NCBI GenBank assembly: GCA_934875675.1
Contig: CAKXIK010000005.1
Location: forward strand, 62,168-83,484
Direction of reading: 5' to 3'
Source of the DNA: an uncultured bacterium
GTDB taxonomy: Bacteria; Bacillota; Clostridia; Oscillospirales; Acutalibacteraceae
Length of the DNA stretch: 21,317 nt
This document shows, one piece after another, positions 6,097 through 13,311 of the stretch. The translations under genes were made by a program, and so were the position numbers. The notes beneath the pieces were generated by a model, which saw nothing but the letters and a program-made list of their open reading frames with translations, was not told the origin of the DNA and did no database searches. Each line of letters begins with the position of its first letter. Position 1 is the stretch's first letter.

Positions 6097-7485
6097 TCAG
6101 TCCGCCATCGTCTTTTGGGACAGCGTGTGGTAACATTCTTCCGTTTGCTGCGGTGTTTCCAAATTGAAAATATATGTTTTTTCGCCTGTTTTCATCACAA
6201 GATAAGGCGATTCCCGCGGATCTAATGTCACCTCACAATTTCCGTAGCCGGAAATGTTGTATATTCCTTCACAAAGCGAGTCAAGCCCCATTCCCACCGT
6301 TCTGGAGTATTTTGGCAGCTTTGAAATGAGCTCTGCAGAATCAATTTCCTCATAGCGCACGGAAAACTGCTCCGTCAGATGTGTCACAATACAGGAGCCT
6401 TCTGTCAGCTCAACCGTTCGCGGAGAAAATTCCACCGCCATCATCCATACACCGAGGAACGGCATGGCGGCAACCAGCAAAGTACAGATTCCCATGATTA
6501 TCTTGCCGGCAGGACGCGCCATATTGAAGCTCATATTCATCCCGACACGGTCATTCACTGCCAGATGGCGGTCATTCGGATTGTAGTAAAACATGCCCCA
6601 GATCCAATATTCATCCTCATCCACATACTGTACCCGTCCGCTGCGGGCCGTAAGCGTTTCCTGTGCATGACGAGTGGAAAATTCCGTATAGAAGCAAAGG
6701 ACCATCAGTACAAAGGAATAAACACAGGAAAAAATCAAAATCCCGATCTGGCTTTCTCTGTAAAACCAAAAAAACAGCGCGAAAAATGAGGTAGTCCATG
6801 CAATGTATATCCATGCGCGCCCCCAGTTTACCCTGCGCACATTGGTCAGTGCCGCATTCACCTTGGAGTCATCATCCACCACATCTGCCTTTTGACGAAA
6901 AATAAGCGGATAACAAAGCCAACTGAGCAAAACCATTGCAGCCATCGATCCGCAGAAAACAAACCATCCCGTCAGATCTTCCCCACGGTACTGCATTGCC
7001 GCAAGCAGAACCGGTACCAAACTGATGATAATCGGCGGAATAAACCACCATGCAGAAAGCGGCTTGCGCACTTTGCCCATTGTGCTGATATCCACCACCG
7101 TCTGCGCCGCATACTGCTGAAAGAACCATTTCTTTTCTTTCTTAAGCGCTTTTAGCTGCAAGTGGGCACGCACAAACAGAAAATTGGGCACGAAAATTAC
7201 CACGATCAGCCAGGTCAGAAATAATGTCAACTGCACGGAAAACCACGGAAAGAAACAAACCGGGATTCCCAGAAACAGCAAACATATCGTGCAAATCCAT
7301 ATCTTTTTTCTGAAAACAGCACAAATCCTAAGTACCGCAGCGTCATCACGGGCAAAAAATGGCAGGGTAACGCCCAGAATAATATTTTTCTTCGGCTTTG
7401 TTTCGTTAACCAAAAACACCGCCAACACAAATAATATCGGCAGACAAAGCACCAATAAAATGACACCAACCATGGTATCGCTCAT
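6097..7485 (-). CDS. DUF1648/DUF5808-like membrane protein with C-terminal PH-like domain
   Basis: A 462-residue polytopic membrane protein. The open frame runs to 7563, but the ATG at 7485, preceded by AGGGAG, is the natural start and lies 13 nt after the gntR stop. It has about eight hydrophobic helices: near the N-terminus, around 55–105, 150–200 and 225–285, and one near 350–370. A loop with Asp-Glu-Tyr-Trp-Ile-Trp-Gly-Met-Phe-Tyr-Tyr-Asn-Pro-Asn-Asp resembles DUF5808, and the last ~95 residues form a PH-like domain similar to the small protein encoded at 3304–3723. Proteins of this type commonly sit between a YtrA-family regulator and an ABC exporter. Its role may be sensing or assisting the transporter at the membrane, but this is inference. 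Confidence 0.8.
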   Translation of the reverse strand: MSDTMVGVILLVLCLPILFVLAVFLVNETKPKKNIILGVTLPFFARDDAAVLRICAVFRKKIWICTICLLFLGIPVCFFPWFSVQLTLFLTWLIVVIFVPNFLFVRAHLQLKALKKEKKWFFQQYAAQTVVDISTMGKVRKPLSAWWFIPPIIISLVPVLLAAMQYRGEDLTGWFVFCGSMAAMVLLSWLCYPLIFRQKADVVDDDSKVNAALTNVRRVNWGRAWIYIAWTTSFFALFFWFYRESQIGILIFSCVYSFVLMVLCFYTEFSTRHAQETLTARSGRVQYVDEDEYWIWGMFYYNPNDRHLAVNDRVGMNMSFNMARPAGKIIMGICTLLVAAMPFLGVWMMAVEFSPRTVELTEGSCIVTHLTEQFSVRYEEIDSAELISKLPKYSRTVGMGLDSLCEGIYNISGYGNCEVTLDPRESPYLVMKTGEKTYIFNLETPQQTEECYHTLSQKTMAD

Positions 7486-7498
7486 AAAAAAACTCCCT

Positions 7499-7885
7499 TC
7501 ACCGCTTTGCCGCATGCGGCTCGTTTCCTTGAAACAATCGGTTGCACAACTGTAAAAATTCACTTTCTGTCATGCCCGCAAGCTTGGCTTCTGAAATAAT
7601 AACGGAAAGCATTGCCTCTGATTGCTGAGATAATTCTCTTCTGCCGCCATCCCCGGCAACCACCGTGCCGCCGCGTCGGTCGGCTGAAATATATCCTTCT
7701 TGCTTGAGCATGGCATATGCCTTGTTCACCGTCATTACATTGACGCCCGATTCATCTGCCAATGCACGAATGGTCGGCAATCGATCTCCAACCCGCAAGT
7801 CACCGCTGGCAATTCCAATCACAATCTGATTCCGGATTTGCTGATAAATCGGAATATCCGCAGAAAAATTCAGTTGCAGAAGCAT
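7499..7885 (-). CDS. GntR-family transcriptional regulator, YtrA subfamily
   Basis: A 128-residue repressor-type protein. The N-terminal winged helix contains Pro-Ile-Tyr-Gln-Gln-Ile (12–17), Gly-Asp-Arg-Leu-Pro-Thr-Ile-Arg-Ala-Leu-Ala (33–43) and Thr-Val-Asn-Lys-Ala-Tyr (52–57), all hallmarks of GntR DNA-binding domains. The short C-terminal helical tail is typical of the YtrA subfamily, which lacks a large ligand domain and usually autoregulates an ABC transporter operon. It is first in a five-gene operon, with a GGGG-containing ribosome site upstream of ATG 7885. A perfect inverted repeat covering its promoter (7926–7955) is the probable operator. YtrA-type regulators are often induced by cell-wall-active compounds; the inducer here is unknown. 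Confidence 0.95.
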   Translation of the reverse strand: MLLQLNFSADIPIYQQIRNQIVIGIASGDLRVGDRLPTIRALADESGVNVMTVNKAYAMLKQEGYISADRRGGTVVAGDGGRRELSQQSEAMLSVIISEAKLAGMTESEFLQLCNRLFQGNEPHAAKR

Positions 7886-7925
7886 TTTGCGCTCATTCCC
7901 CTTTTCAGCAAAAATTAAGTCGTTT

Positions 7926-7955
7926 TGTATTGTTTATAATAATACAAACAATACA
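7926..7955 (-). promoter_or_regulatory. Predicted YtrA-type GntR operator
   Basis: Perfect inverted repeat: TGTATTGTTT (7926–7935), 10-nt spacer, AAACAATACA (7946–7955). It covers the -10 element and most of the spacer of the gntR promoter, so a bound dimer would block RNA polymerase. Arm length and spacing suit a winged-helix dimer. Confidence 0.8.
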
Positions 7956-7964
7956 CCTTGTCAA
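7936..7964 (-). promoter_or_regulatory. Promoter of the gntR–ABC operon
   Basis: Minus strand: consensus -35 TTGACA (7964–7959), 17-nt spacer, -10 TATTAT (7941–7936). It is overlapped by the palindromic operator, and the expected start near 7929 leaves a leader of about 45 nt before the regulator gene. Confidence 0.85.
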
Positions 7965-8037
7965 GCGAAAATACATCCCCGTCACAGATTTTTGGTACGG
8001 CGCACGACAACGCACTTAATGCGGTTCAAAGGCACTG

Positions 8038-8085
8038 AAAAAGGGAACTCACCGCTCACCTCAGCAAACGATGTGTCCCCTTTTT
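8038..8085 (-). terminator. Intrinsic terminator after the surface-protein operon
   Basis: Minus strand AAAAAGGGGAC (8085–8075) pairs with GTTCCCTTTTT (8048–8038) in an 11-bp stem with one wobble and a long loop that contains a weaker inner hairpin. A- and T-runs on both sides make it potentially bidirectional. It lies 26 nt after the propeller-protein stop. Confidence 0.75.
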
Positions 8086-8110
8086 AGATAATTTAATTCA
8101 AGTTTGTAGT

Positions 8111-10897
8111 TTATTCTTCTTCGGTCTGTCTTCGTTTTATAAACCATACCGACATCATGCCGCAAGCAATGAAGAAAAGAAGCATCCACACACTGCCGCT
8201 GCCATGAGCACCGGTATCCGGTGCAGAGGTATCCGGTTTGGAATCACCCGGTGTTGCGGCATCGGGCGCAGGAGAATCCGGTGCTGATGAGCTTTCGGGC
8301 TGCGAAGATATCTGGCTCTCATCCGCGGCCTTTAATTCAGCCAGCTTTTTCTCTGCGTCAAAAAGAACCTGATAATTTCGAACCGTTTTCTGTTGCTCTG
8401 CGGTCAGGGCGTCATAGGCAGCCCTTGCCTCTGCAATTGCATTTTCACTCTCCAGTGTTACCGTACCAATTGCAGCAATCAACGCTTCTGCTTTTCCCTG
8501 GAAGAAACTCCGCAATGCAGTCTCTGCAGCAGTCAGCACTCCGTAATTTGTTACATCTGGCTTTTCAGCATCCGGCAGCGCATCATAGGCGTTGCGCGCA
8601 ATGGTGATTACATTTCCGCTTTCTGCCGTTACGGTTCCGATCGCATCGATCAGCTTCATGACGCCCTCTGCCTGTGGCACGCCGACGGCAAGCACATTGC
8701 CGGAATCGTTCTTGTAATAGATCGTTCCGTCCGGTCCGCAAATCAGGCTGGTGATGCAATACTGAGCAAATCCAGCTGCATCATAAAGCTCGATCAGTTC
8801 TGCGCCGTCTGCACTCGTGTTGTCCGGCTTTACTTTCATCATAGAAATTCCACCGGGAGTGCTGTTATAGGTGGAATAGAGGTAAATATACCCTGTGGAA
8901 GCCTCGTAAGCGGTTGTCATCAGCATGGAACACTGCGGATAACCTTTAAGCCCAACCGCATACAGCATTTCAAGCGTTTCGGCATCTGCAACCAACAGAT
9001 TCCCGGAAGAACCGGTGGACGAAATACCGCTGCCCGTTCCGATATACACCTTGCCTTTGTAAACCACCGGCGTGCTGGTGGTCTGCGCATTATGACAGAC
9101 ACCCTTGAGGGCGGAAATCGCACCAGTCGTCTGATTCACAACGGCACTGTAAAGATATCCGCATTTTGTAGTGAAATAAATTTTCCCGCTCGCGGCATCA
9201 TAGGCAATTGAGGAACGCTGATCTCCCGTAATGTTCAATTCGCTGATGACGGTTCCGTTATATTTATTGAATGAATACAGCTTTGCGCTTCCGTCAAAAC
9301 CGCCGGTTCCGTCGTCTGTACCGACGATAACCACATCCCCGACAACTACGGAACCTGCCCAATAGAATCCACCTGCCTGTGTGTGACGCCAAGTAGCAGT
9401 TTTGGCTTCGTTTGTCTGTGTTACATTTTCGTCTGTAACGCTCAAACAAACGAAATTAGCCTGCTTCGTCTCTCCGTTCCAGAAGCCTGTGTAAAGATAT
9501 CCATCCGAATAGGTGATCGGAGAAAGTGCCTGCCCCTTGAGCGGATCAGAGTAAACCCAAAGAGATTCCAGTGTTTTAGCGTTAAATGCCTGCACACACC
9601 CATTGTTCAGCGGACAGAAAATCATTCCTTCCGCATAGATTGGCGGTGTATAACCAAAGTTGGGTGCTGCAGCCATCGTACCGGTGGCCAGGGTTTTTCC
9701 TGTTTTCAAGTCAAGCTTATAAAGCGTGGTTCCCGCCATGACGATCAGTGCATTGTCCGCAATAATTTGCACGGAAGGCGCTGCACCCCAACCACTTCCC
9801 AGCTTTGCATTCCATTTCAGGTTGATATTTTTGGTGTCAATTGGCAGCAGCACATTGGTAATTGCCATATTGGCGTCACTGCCGCGAAAATTCTTCCAGT
9901 ACACATCAACATCAGCAAGTCTGTCCGGTGCTTTTTCCAAAGCTGCACTCAATTTTCCGCCTTCCGCAGGAACGGTGCCCGACTGCGCAGCATAACCGTA
10001 TCGGGACACGGTATAGGTGTATGCGTAATTCCCGAACAATCCGGAAAAAGCGCCCTGCGCATTAGCCGGGATGCTCAGACCGCTCTGGTCATACACCTTG
10101 ACGATTGCATCCGAAGGGGTTGCATTGATTACAAAATCATGCTGTACTGCACGGAGAAGCGACACCGTATAGGTATTGGTGAGCGCATCTGTTCCGCTGC
10201 CCGCCGTAACCGCAATCGCTATGCGGTTACTTTTGGAAATATCAACCGTATTGGATTCGCTTCCGTTATAGGTAACGCGATAGTCCCCAGATTTTGGTGC
10301 TGCAGTCAGCGTAACGCTCTGGGCTGTCTCCGGCACCGTAAGCGTATAATCCCTTACTGCGGGAGCGAAAGTTTTGTCCAGATAAAGCTGTGTGTTCCCG
10401 CTCATTGCAGAAAGGCTGGTAAGGGTTGGCACACAATCGACTGTAAATGTATAAGTTGCAGCAAGCTTTTCAGAACCTGTGGGAGGCGTAACCTTGATGG
10501 TAAACTCATTTTTGCCGCTGGTGAGGCAATTTGCCCATTTTGAACTTCCCTCCGTCCACGTGATATCCTTTGAATTTTCGCCGTAATGAAGTGTTACGGT
10601 TGCACCAGATTCCGCAGGCACCGCCCGAAAACGGAGCTGTGTAACATGGTCTGTCTGCGCGGCAAGCTCATAAGAAAGCGTATCCGATGCAAAGGTGCCC
10701 CCTGTCGTGTAGCTGTCTCCGCTGTTTTTCAGCAGGACACTGGTATTGGACGGCGAAAATCCTGTGTGAATAATCAAAGAGGCAAGCTTGGAGGTATCCC
10801 CTTGCTCTGCAAACGCCTTGGCAGGGATCAGGCCGAATACCATAACCACCGTCAACAGAAGCGAAACCGTCTTTTTTAAAAAACTTCTTTGGTTCAT
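8111..10897 (-). CDS. Cell-surface protein: cadherin-like sandwich, PQQ-like propeller, C-terminal anchor
   Basis: A 928-residue extracellular protein. Order: signal peptide (1–30, Ala-Phe-Ala before Glu-Gln); two beta-sandwich domains of the cadherin-like type (about 35–155 and 158–248, the second with Tyr-Thr-Leu-Thr-Val-Pro and Tyr-Thr-Val-Ser-Leu); a PEGA-like domain (about 250–325); a large PQQ-like beta-propeller (about 330–740) with repeats such as Leu-Tyr-Lys-Leu-Asp-Leu-Lys-Thr-Gly-Lys; two tandem helical repeats (about 747–858) each beginning Leu-Ile-x-Ala-Ile-Gly-Thr-Val-Thr; a Pro/Ser/Asp-rich spacer; then Ala-Pro-Asp-Thr-Gly (892–896), a transmembrane helix and a Lys-Arg-Arg tail. 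It is second in the cobalamin-riboswitch operon, 96 nt after the DUF4430 gene, with GGAAGGA as ribosome site. A role in extracellular corrinoid binding is inferred from the operon only. Confidence 0.85.
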   Translation of the reverse strand: MNQRSFLKKTVSLLLTVVMVFGLIPAKAFAEQGDTSKLASLIIHTGFSPSNTSVLLKNSGDSYTTGGTFASDTLSYELAAQTDHVTQLRFRAVPAESGATVTLHYGENSKDITWTEGSSKWANCLTSGKNEFTIKVTPPTGSEKLAATYTFTVDCVPTLTSLSAMSGNTQLYLDKTFAPAVRDYTLTVPETAQSVTLTAAPKSGDYRVTYNGSESNTVDISKSNRIAIAVTAGSGTDALTNTYTVSLLRAVQHDFVINATPSDAIVKVYDQSGLSIPANAQGAFSGLFGNYAYTYTVSRYGYAAQSGTVPAEGGKLSAALEKAPDRLADVDVYWKNFRGSDANMAITNVLLPIDTKNINLKWNAKLGSGWGAAPSVQIIADNALIVMAGTTLYKLDLKTGKTLATGTMAAAPNFGYTPPIYAEGMIFCPLNNGCVQAFNAKTLESLWVYSDPLKGQALSPITYSDGYLYTGFWNGETKQANFVCLSVTDENVTQTNEAKTATWRHTQAGGFYWAGSVVVGDVVIVGTDDGTGGFDGSAKLYSFNKYNGTVISELNITGDQRSSIAYDAASGKIYFTTKCGYLYSAVVNQTTGAISALKGVCHNAQTTSTPVVYKGKVYIGTGSGISSTGSSGNLLVADAETLEMLYAVGLKGYPQCSMLMTTAYEASTGYIYLYSTYNSTPGGISMMKVKPDNTSADGAELIELYDAAGFAQYCITSLICGPDGTIYYKNDSGNVLAVGVPQAEGVMKLIDAIGTVTAESGNVITIARNAYDALPDAEKPDVTNYGVLTAAETALRSFFQGKAEALIAAIGTVTLESENAIAEARAAYDALTAEQQKTVRNYQVLFDAEKKLAELKAADESQISSQPESSSAPDSPAPDAATPGDSKPDTSAPDTGAHGSGSVWMLLFFIACGMMSVWFIKRRQTEEE

Positions 10898-10993
10898 CCT
10901 GTAAATCCTTCCTTTTCAATCAAATGATACGGACATCCGTCCGCAGAAAATCTATCTCATTGCCGTAATGCGGCAAGAATGTTTCCGATCAGG

Positions 10994-12361
10994 TCATCCT
11001 ACGCTTCCGCCAACATCCTCTCCCAACCCCTCACAGGTGTAACACCATACAATCACGTCTCCATCCTTTAAATGGTATGCCGAGCATCCGTAATTGGGAA
11101 ACCAGCCGTTTACCTTGTACATCCAGCCGGACTGGCTGCCGCAGTCAAATTCATACAGTTGATTGATTCCCTCAATGTAATAGCTGTTGTATAAGGGTGT
11201 CCATGAATATTCCAGTTGAATATCTGCAATTTCGCATGCTCTTTTCAAGACGTCAAACACAGTCTCTCCCTGGGAAAAGCTGATTGAAGACGTTGCAAGA
11301 ATTATGCCATCCGAAGGTACATATCCGCTTTTCCCTTCTGTAAGATCGCTCATATGATTCAGAATGGTATCGCAGCGAATCTCAATGGTGCATTTGAGTG
11401 AAGAACCGGTCTGATTGCCCGAACTGCCTTTACCTGCCGAGGAAGTGCCGTTCCCTGCCGCCGAACTGTTCCCTGCTGCAGAGGAAGTGTTCCCTGCTCC
11501 CGGAGAATGCCCTGATGCCGAGGAAGAGGTACTGCCAATTTGTACAGAACTTTCCGTTTTTCCAGAGGAAGCATCGCCTGTCTCCCCGCTGCTGTTTTGC
11601 GTTGGTGTTTCCTCTAATTGCGGTGTATCTTCCGGAATTTTGATTGCATTTGCCCGCTGCTTTCTCAGTTCTTCCAATTCTGCTTTTGTAAAGCAAAGAC
11701 TGATTGATTGGCTCAGATTGGATAGCTTTTGAAGTTCAAAATTACTCAAAGACTCTATGGACATTGGTGTAACGTGCATTCCGTCCGCAAGAATACTGGC
11801 GGACTTCCCCTGCGTCACTTCCCGTGCACCCACCTGCACGGTATTGGCAAGCACCGACACCACTGCGCTGCCACACGGAGCGCTGGCAGCAAACACCGCC
11901 TGCTGCGCGGCAACCTGCGTATTCATCAATTTGAGCGTAAACGGTTCGCCGATATCCGCAACCAGCGCTCCGCCTGACAGCGTAATCGATACGCCGCTAT
12001 CCCCAACCCAAACGGTAATCTGACTGTTCTCATCCAAACTCACGACATTTTTTCCGAACTTGATATCAACGAATGAACGGTTGCGCGTTTCAATTACATC
12101 ACCGTTCTTGAGCGCGATTTTTTCCGAAAGAGCATAAGCTACGCCGCTGCGCTCAATCGTTACATTGCCAAGCTTATTCGAAACCGACAGGGTTACCGTT
12201 TTAGTGGTTCCGTCTGCCTGCGTAATCTGCACCGGTGCATTTCCGTCGAACCATCCCTTCAGCCCCCCCACCATCAGAATGCCTGCGGTTAAAATAAGTC
12301 CGATTACCACTACCATAATACCATTGCGGATTTGCTGTTTTCTTTTGGCTGGATTAAACAT
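10994..12361 (-). CDS. Membrane-anchored FecR-like and DUF4430 protein, predicted cobalamin binding
   Basis: A 455-residue protein. It has a basic cytoplasmic N-terminus, a single helix (about 14–35) acting as an uncleaved anchor, an extracellular FecR-like beta domain (about 55–200, with Leu-Lys-Asn-Gly-Asp-Val-Ile-Glu-Thr and Gly-Gly-Ala-Leu-Val-Ala-Asp), a helical segment, a Ser/Gly/Thr/Asn-rich linker (about 240–325) and a C-terminal domain (about 328–450). The last domain carries the DUF4430 pattern: Gly-Trp-Met-Tyr-Lys-Val-Asn-Gly, then Tyr-His-Leu-Lys-Asp-Gly-Asp-Val-Ile-Val-Trp. DUF4430 is related to the C-terminal domain of transcobalamin and intrinsic factor. Location immediately behind a cobalamin riboswitch supports corrinoid capture at the cell surface. 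AAGGGGA precedes ATG 12361. Confidence 0.85.
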   Translation of the reverse strand: MFNPAKRKQQIRNGIMVVVIGLILTAGILMVGGLKGWFDGNAPVQITQADGTTKTVTLSVSNKLGNVTIERSGVAYALSEKIALKNGDVIETRNRSFVDIKFGKNVVSLDENSQITVWVGDSGVSITLSGGALVADIGEPFTLKLMNTQVAAQQAVFAASAPCGSAVVSVLANTVQVGAREVTQGKSASILADGMHVTPMSIESLSNFELQKLSNLSQSISLCFTKAELEELRKQRANAIKIPEDTPQLEETPTQNSSGETGDASSGKTESSVQIGSTSSSASGHSPGAGNTSSAAGNSSAAGNGTSSAGKGSSGNQTGSSLKCTIEIRCDTILNHMSDLTEGKSGYVPSDGIILATSSISFSQGETVFDVLKRACEIADIQLEYSWTPLYNSYYIEGINQLYEFDCGSQSGWMYKVNGWFPNYGCSAYHLKDGDVIVWCYTCEGLGEDVGGSVG

Positions 12362-12391
12362 GACACCGTCCCCTTGTTTTTATTGAAATAG

Positions 12392-12443
12392 AAAAAGCCG
12401 CCATGTGAAAAACAATCCATTGGATTCTCTTTCACATGGCGGC
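12392..12443 (-). terminator. Riboswitch-controlled intrinsic terminator
   Basis: Minus strand: a 14-bp perfect stem (arms 12443–12430 and 12410–12397) that continues after a small internal loop into AATCCA/TGGATT, followed by TTTTT (12396–12392). It lies between the cobalamin aptamer and the FecR/DUF4430 start codon, the expected expression platform of an OFF switch. Confidence 0.9.
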
Positions 12444-12456
12444 GGCAAAAGCACCC

Positions 12457-12481
12457 TCAGGCAGGATACACTCCTGCCTGA
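12457..12481 (-). repeat. Perfect 10-bp hairpin in riboswitch expression platform
   Basis: Minus strand TCAGGCAGGA (12481–12472), 5-nt loop, TCCTGCCTGA (12466–12457). It sits between aptamer and terminator, 13 nt upstream of the terminator stem. It may be an extra terminator-like or spacer element; its T-run is only four residues long and displaced. Confidence 0.7.
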
Positions 12482-12589
12482 CACTAATTTCCATGGAAAC
12501 GGCAGATAAAAATTTTCAGAAACCCCTGCGATCCAAGTTTTCCTAAATTTTTATACCATTTCTAATGCGAAATCAGTATAAGCATATGT

Positions 12590-12800
12590 TCAAGCGAATA
12601 AGTCTTCTGGCTATGCTTCTCCACGCTCACCCGTCTTCTCAATGCGGCCTTCAACTGCCGCATCAATGACATTTCTGGGCGAACGCTCCACACTACAGCT
12701 GCCCCTTGCGGGCCAGTGCGCTCGCACCGGGCTTCCACCCCCGGCGCTCTCTCATGCGCGTTCCTTTGGATTCGTTTTCAATATTCAATTGTTCGCGCCT
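12590..12800 (-). ncRNA. Cobalamin riboswitch
   Basis: On the minus strand the conserved aptamer landmarks occur in order: GGAAGCCCGGTGCGAG (around 12737–12722), then the GGCCCGCAAGGGGC and AGCTGTAGTG region, a CATTG stem closed by GAGAAGAC (around 12667–12632), GGTGAGC, and the B12-box-like AGCCAGAAGAC (12613–12603). These match the cobalamin riboswitch consensus (aGCCGGTGCGAa, CCCGCnnCTGT, AGyCAGrAGAC). Start and end are approximate because the closing P1 helix is not unambiguous. The riboswitch precedes a large terminator and a gene for a DUF4430 protein, so cobalamin probably represses this operon. Confidence 0.9.
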
Positions 12801-12854
12801 TACAGACAGCGCAAATTTTCTGCGCTATTGCGACGCTATTTGTAAACTTTTTTT

Positions 12855-12883
12855 ATGATAGCATGAATCCAACCGTTTTGCAA
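12855..12883 (-). promoter_or_regulatory. Promoter of the cobalamin-riboswitch operon
   Basis: Minus strand: -35 TTGCAA (12883–12878), 17-nt spacer, -10 TATCAT (12860–12855). Start near 12848 gives a leader of about 490 nt that includes aptamer, hairpin and terminator. Confidence 0.75.
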
Positions 12884-13237
12884 GCAAACGATTTCCATTT
12901 TATAACCAAAATTTTATTACAAGCAATCCGTTTCCTGCTCATCCCATTGTTTCTCCCACTAAGAAACCCGGATAAAACTCCCATCGCAAGTATCTTTAAT
13001 ATACCTCTATCCGCTTTCTTTTCCTTGTATTTTTGCACAATGATTTGTGCTTTTTTGTTCTTTTTGTTTCGCATCGAATCATACTGATTGCGGAATATGA
13101 AAATGATTCAAAAAGTGCAAGGGTCTTCATTAGGATTTTTTACACAAAAAATCTGCATCATCGCATAAAAATACCAACCTTCGCAAAAAACTTCAAGCCA
13201 TCCGCTAAAAAGTATTGTATTCTGAAACTATGGACAC
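12884..13237. other. Intergenic region between divergent corrinoid-related units
   Basis: AT-rich stretch with no convincing gene: the short frames on both strands lack ribosome sites and recognisable composition. It must hold the plus-strand promoter of the methyltransferase cassette, but no -35/-10 pair stands out clearly. A weak candidate is TTCAAG, 17 nt, TTGTAT near 13191–13219. Confidence 0.5.
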
Positions 13238-13261
13238 ATTAAGACCCGTGACCGTCTTAAT
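13238..13261 (+). promoter_or_regulatory. Perfect inverted repeat upstream of the methyltransferase cassette
   Basis: ATTAAGAC (13238–13245), 8-nt spacer, GTCTTAAT (13254–13261), about 50 nt before the start codon. It could be an operator for an unknown regulator or a 5' hairpin in the mRNA. It does not have a terminator T-run. Confidence 0.55.
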
Positions 13262-13311
13262 ATGTTTTACTTGCAAATAAATTTTTGAAGATGAAATTTG
13301 GAGGAATTCTG

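Noticed and set aside
9383..10543. 386-codon plus-strand frame
   Set aside because: Antisense shadow of the propeller-protein gene; Cys/Arg/His-rich composition and no family resemblance.
10898..10993. Two small hairpins between the DUF4430 and propeller genes considered as a terminator
   Set aside because: Stems are 5–6 bp and lack a T-run; the genes are more likely one operon.
12853..13074. 73-codon minus-strand Lys-rich frame
   Set aside because: It covers the -35/-10 of the riboswitch operon and ends at the transcription start; composition reflects AT richness.
12642..13087. Short plus-strand frames over the riboswitch region
   Set aside because: They lie antisense to a well-supported cobalamin aptamer and its promoter, with no ribosome sites.
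13085..13115. Fur-box-like GAAAATGATTC segment
   Set aside because: Symmetry is imperfect and the region is simply AT-rich; no support for iron control.
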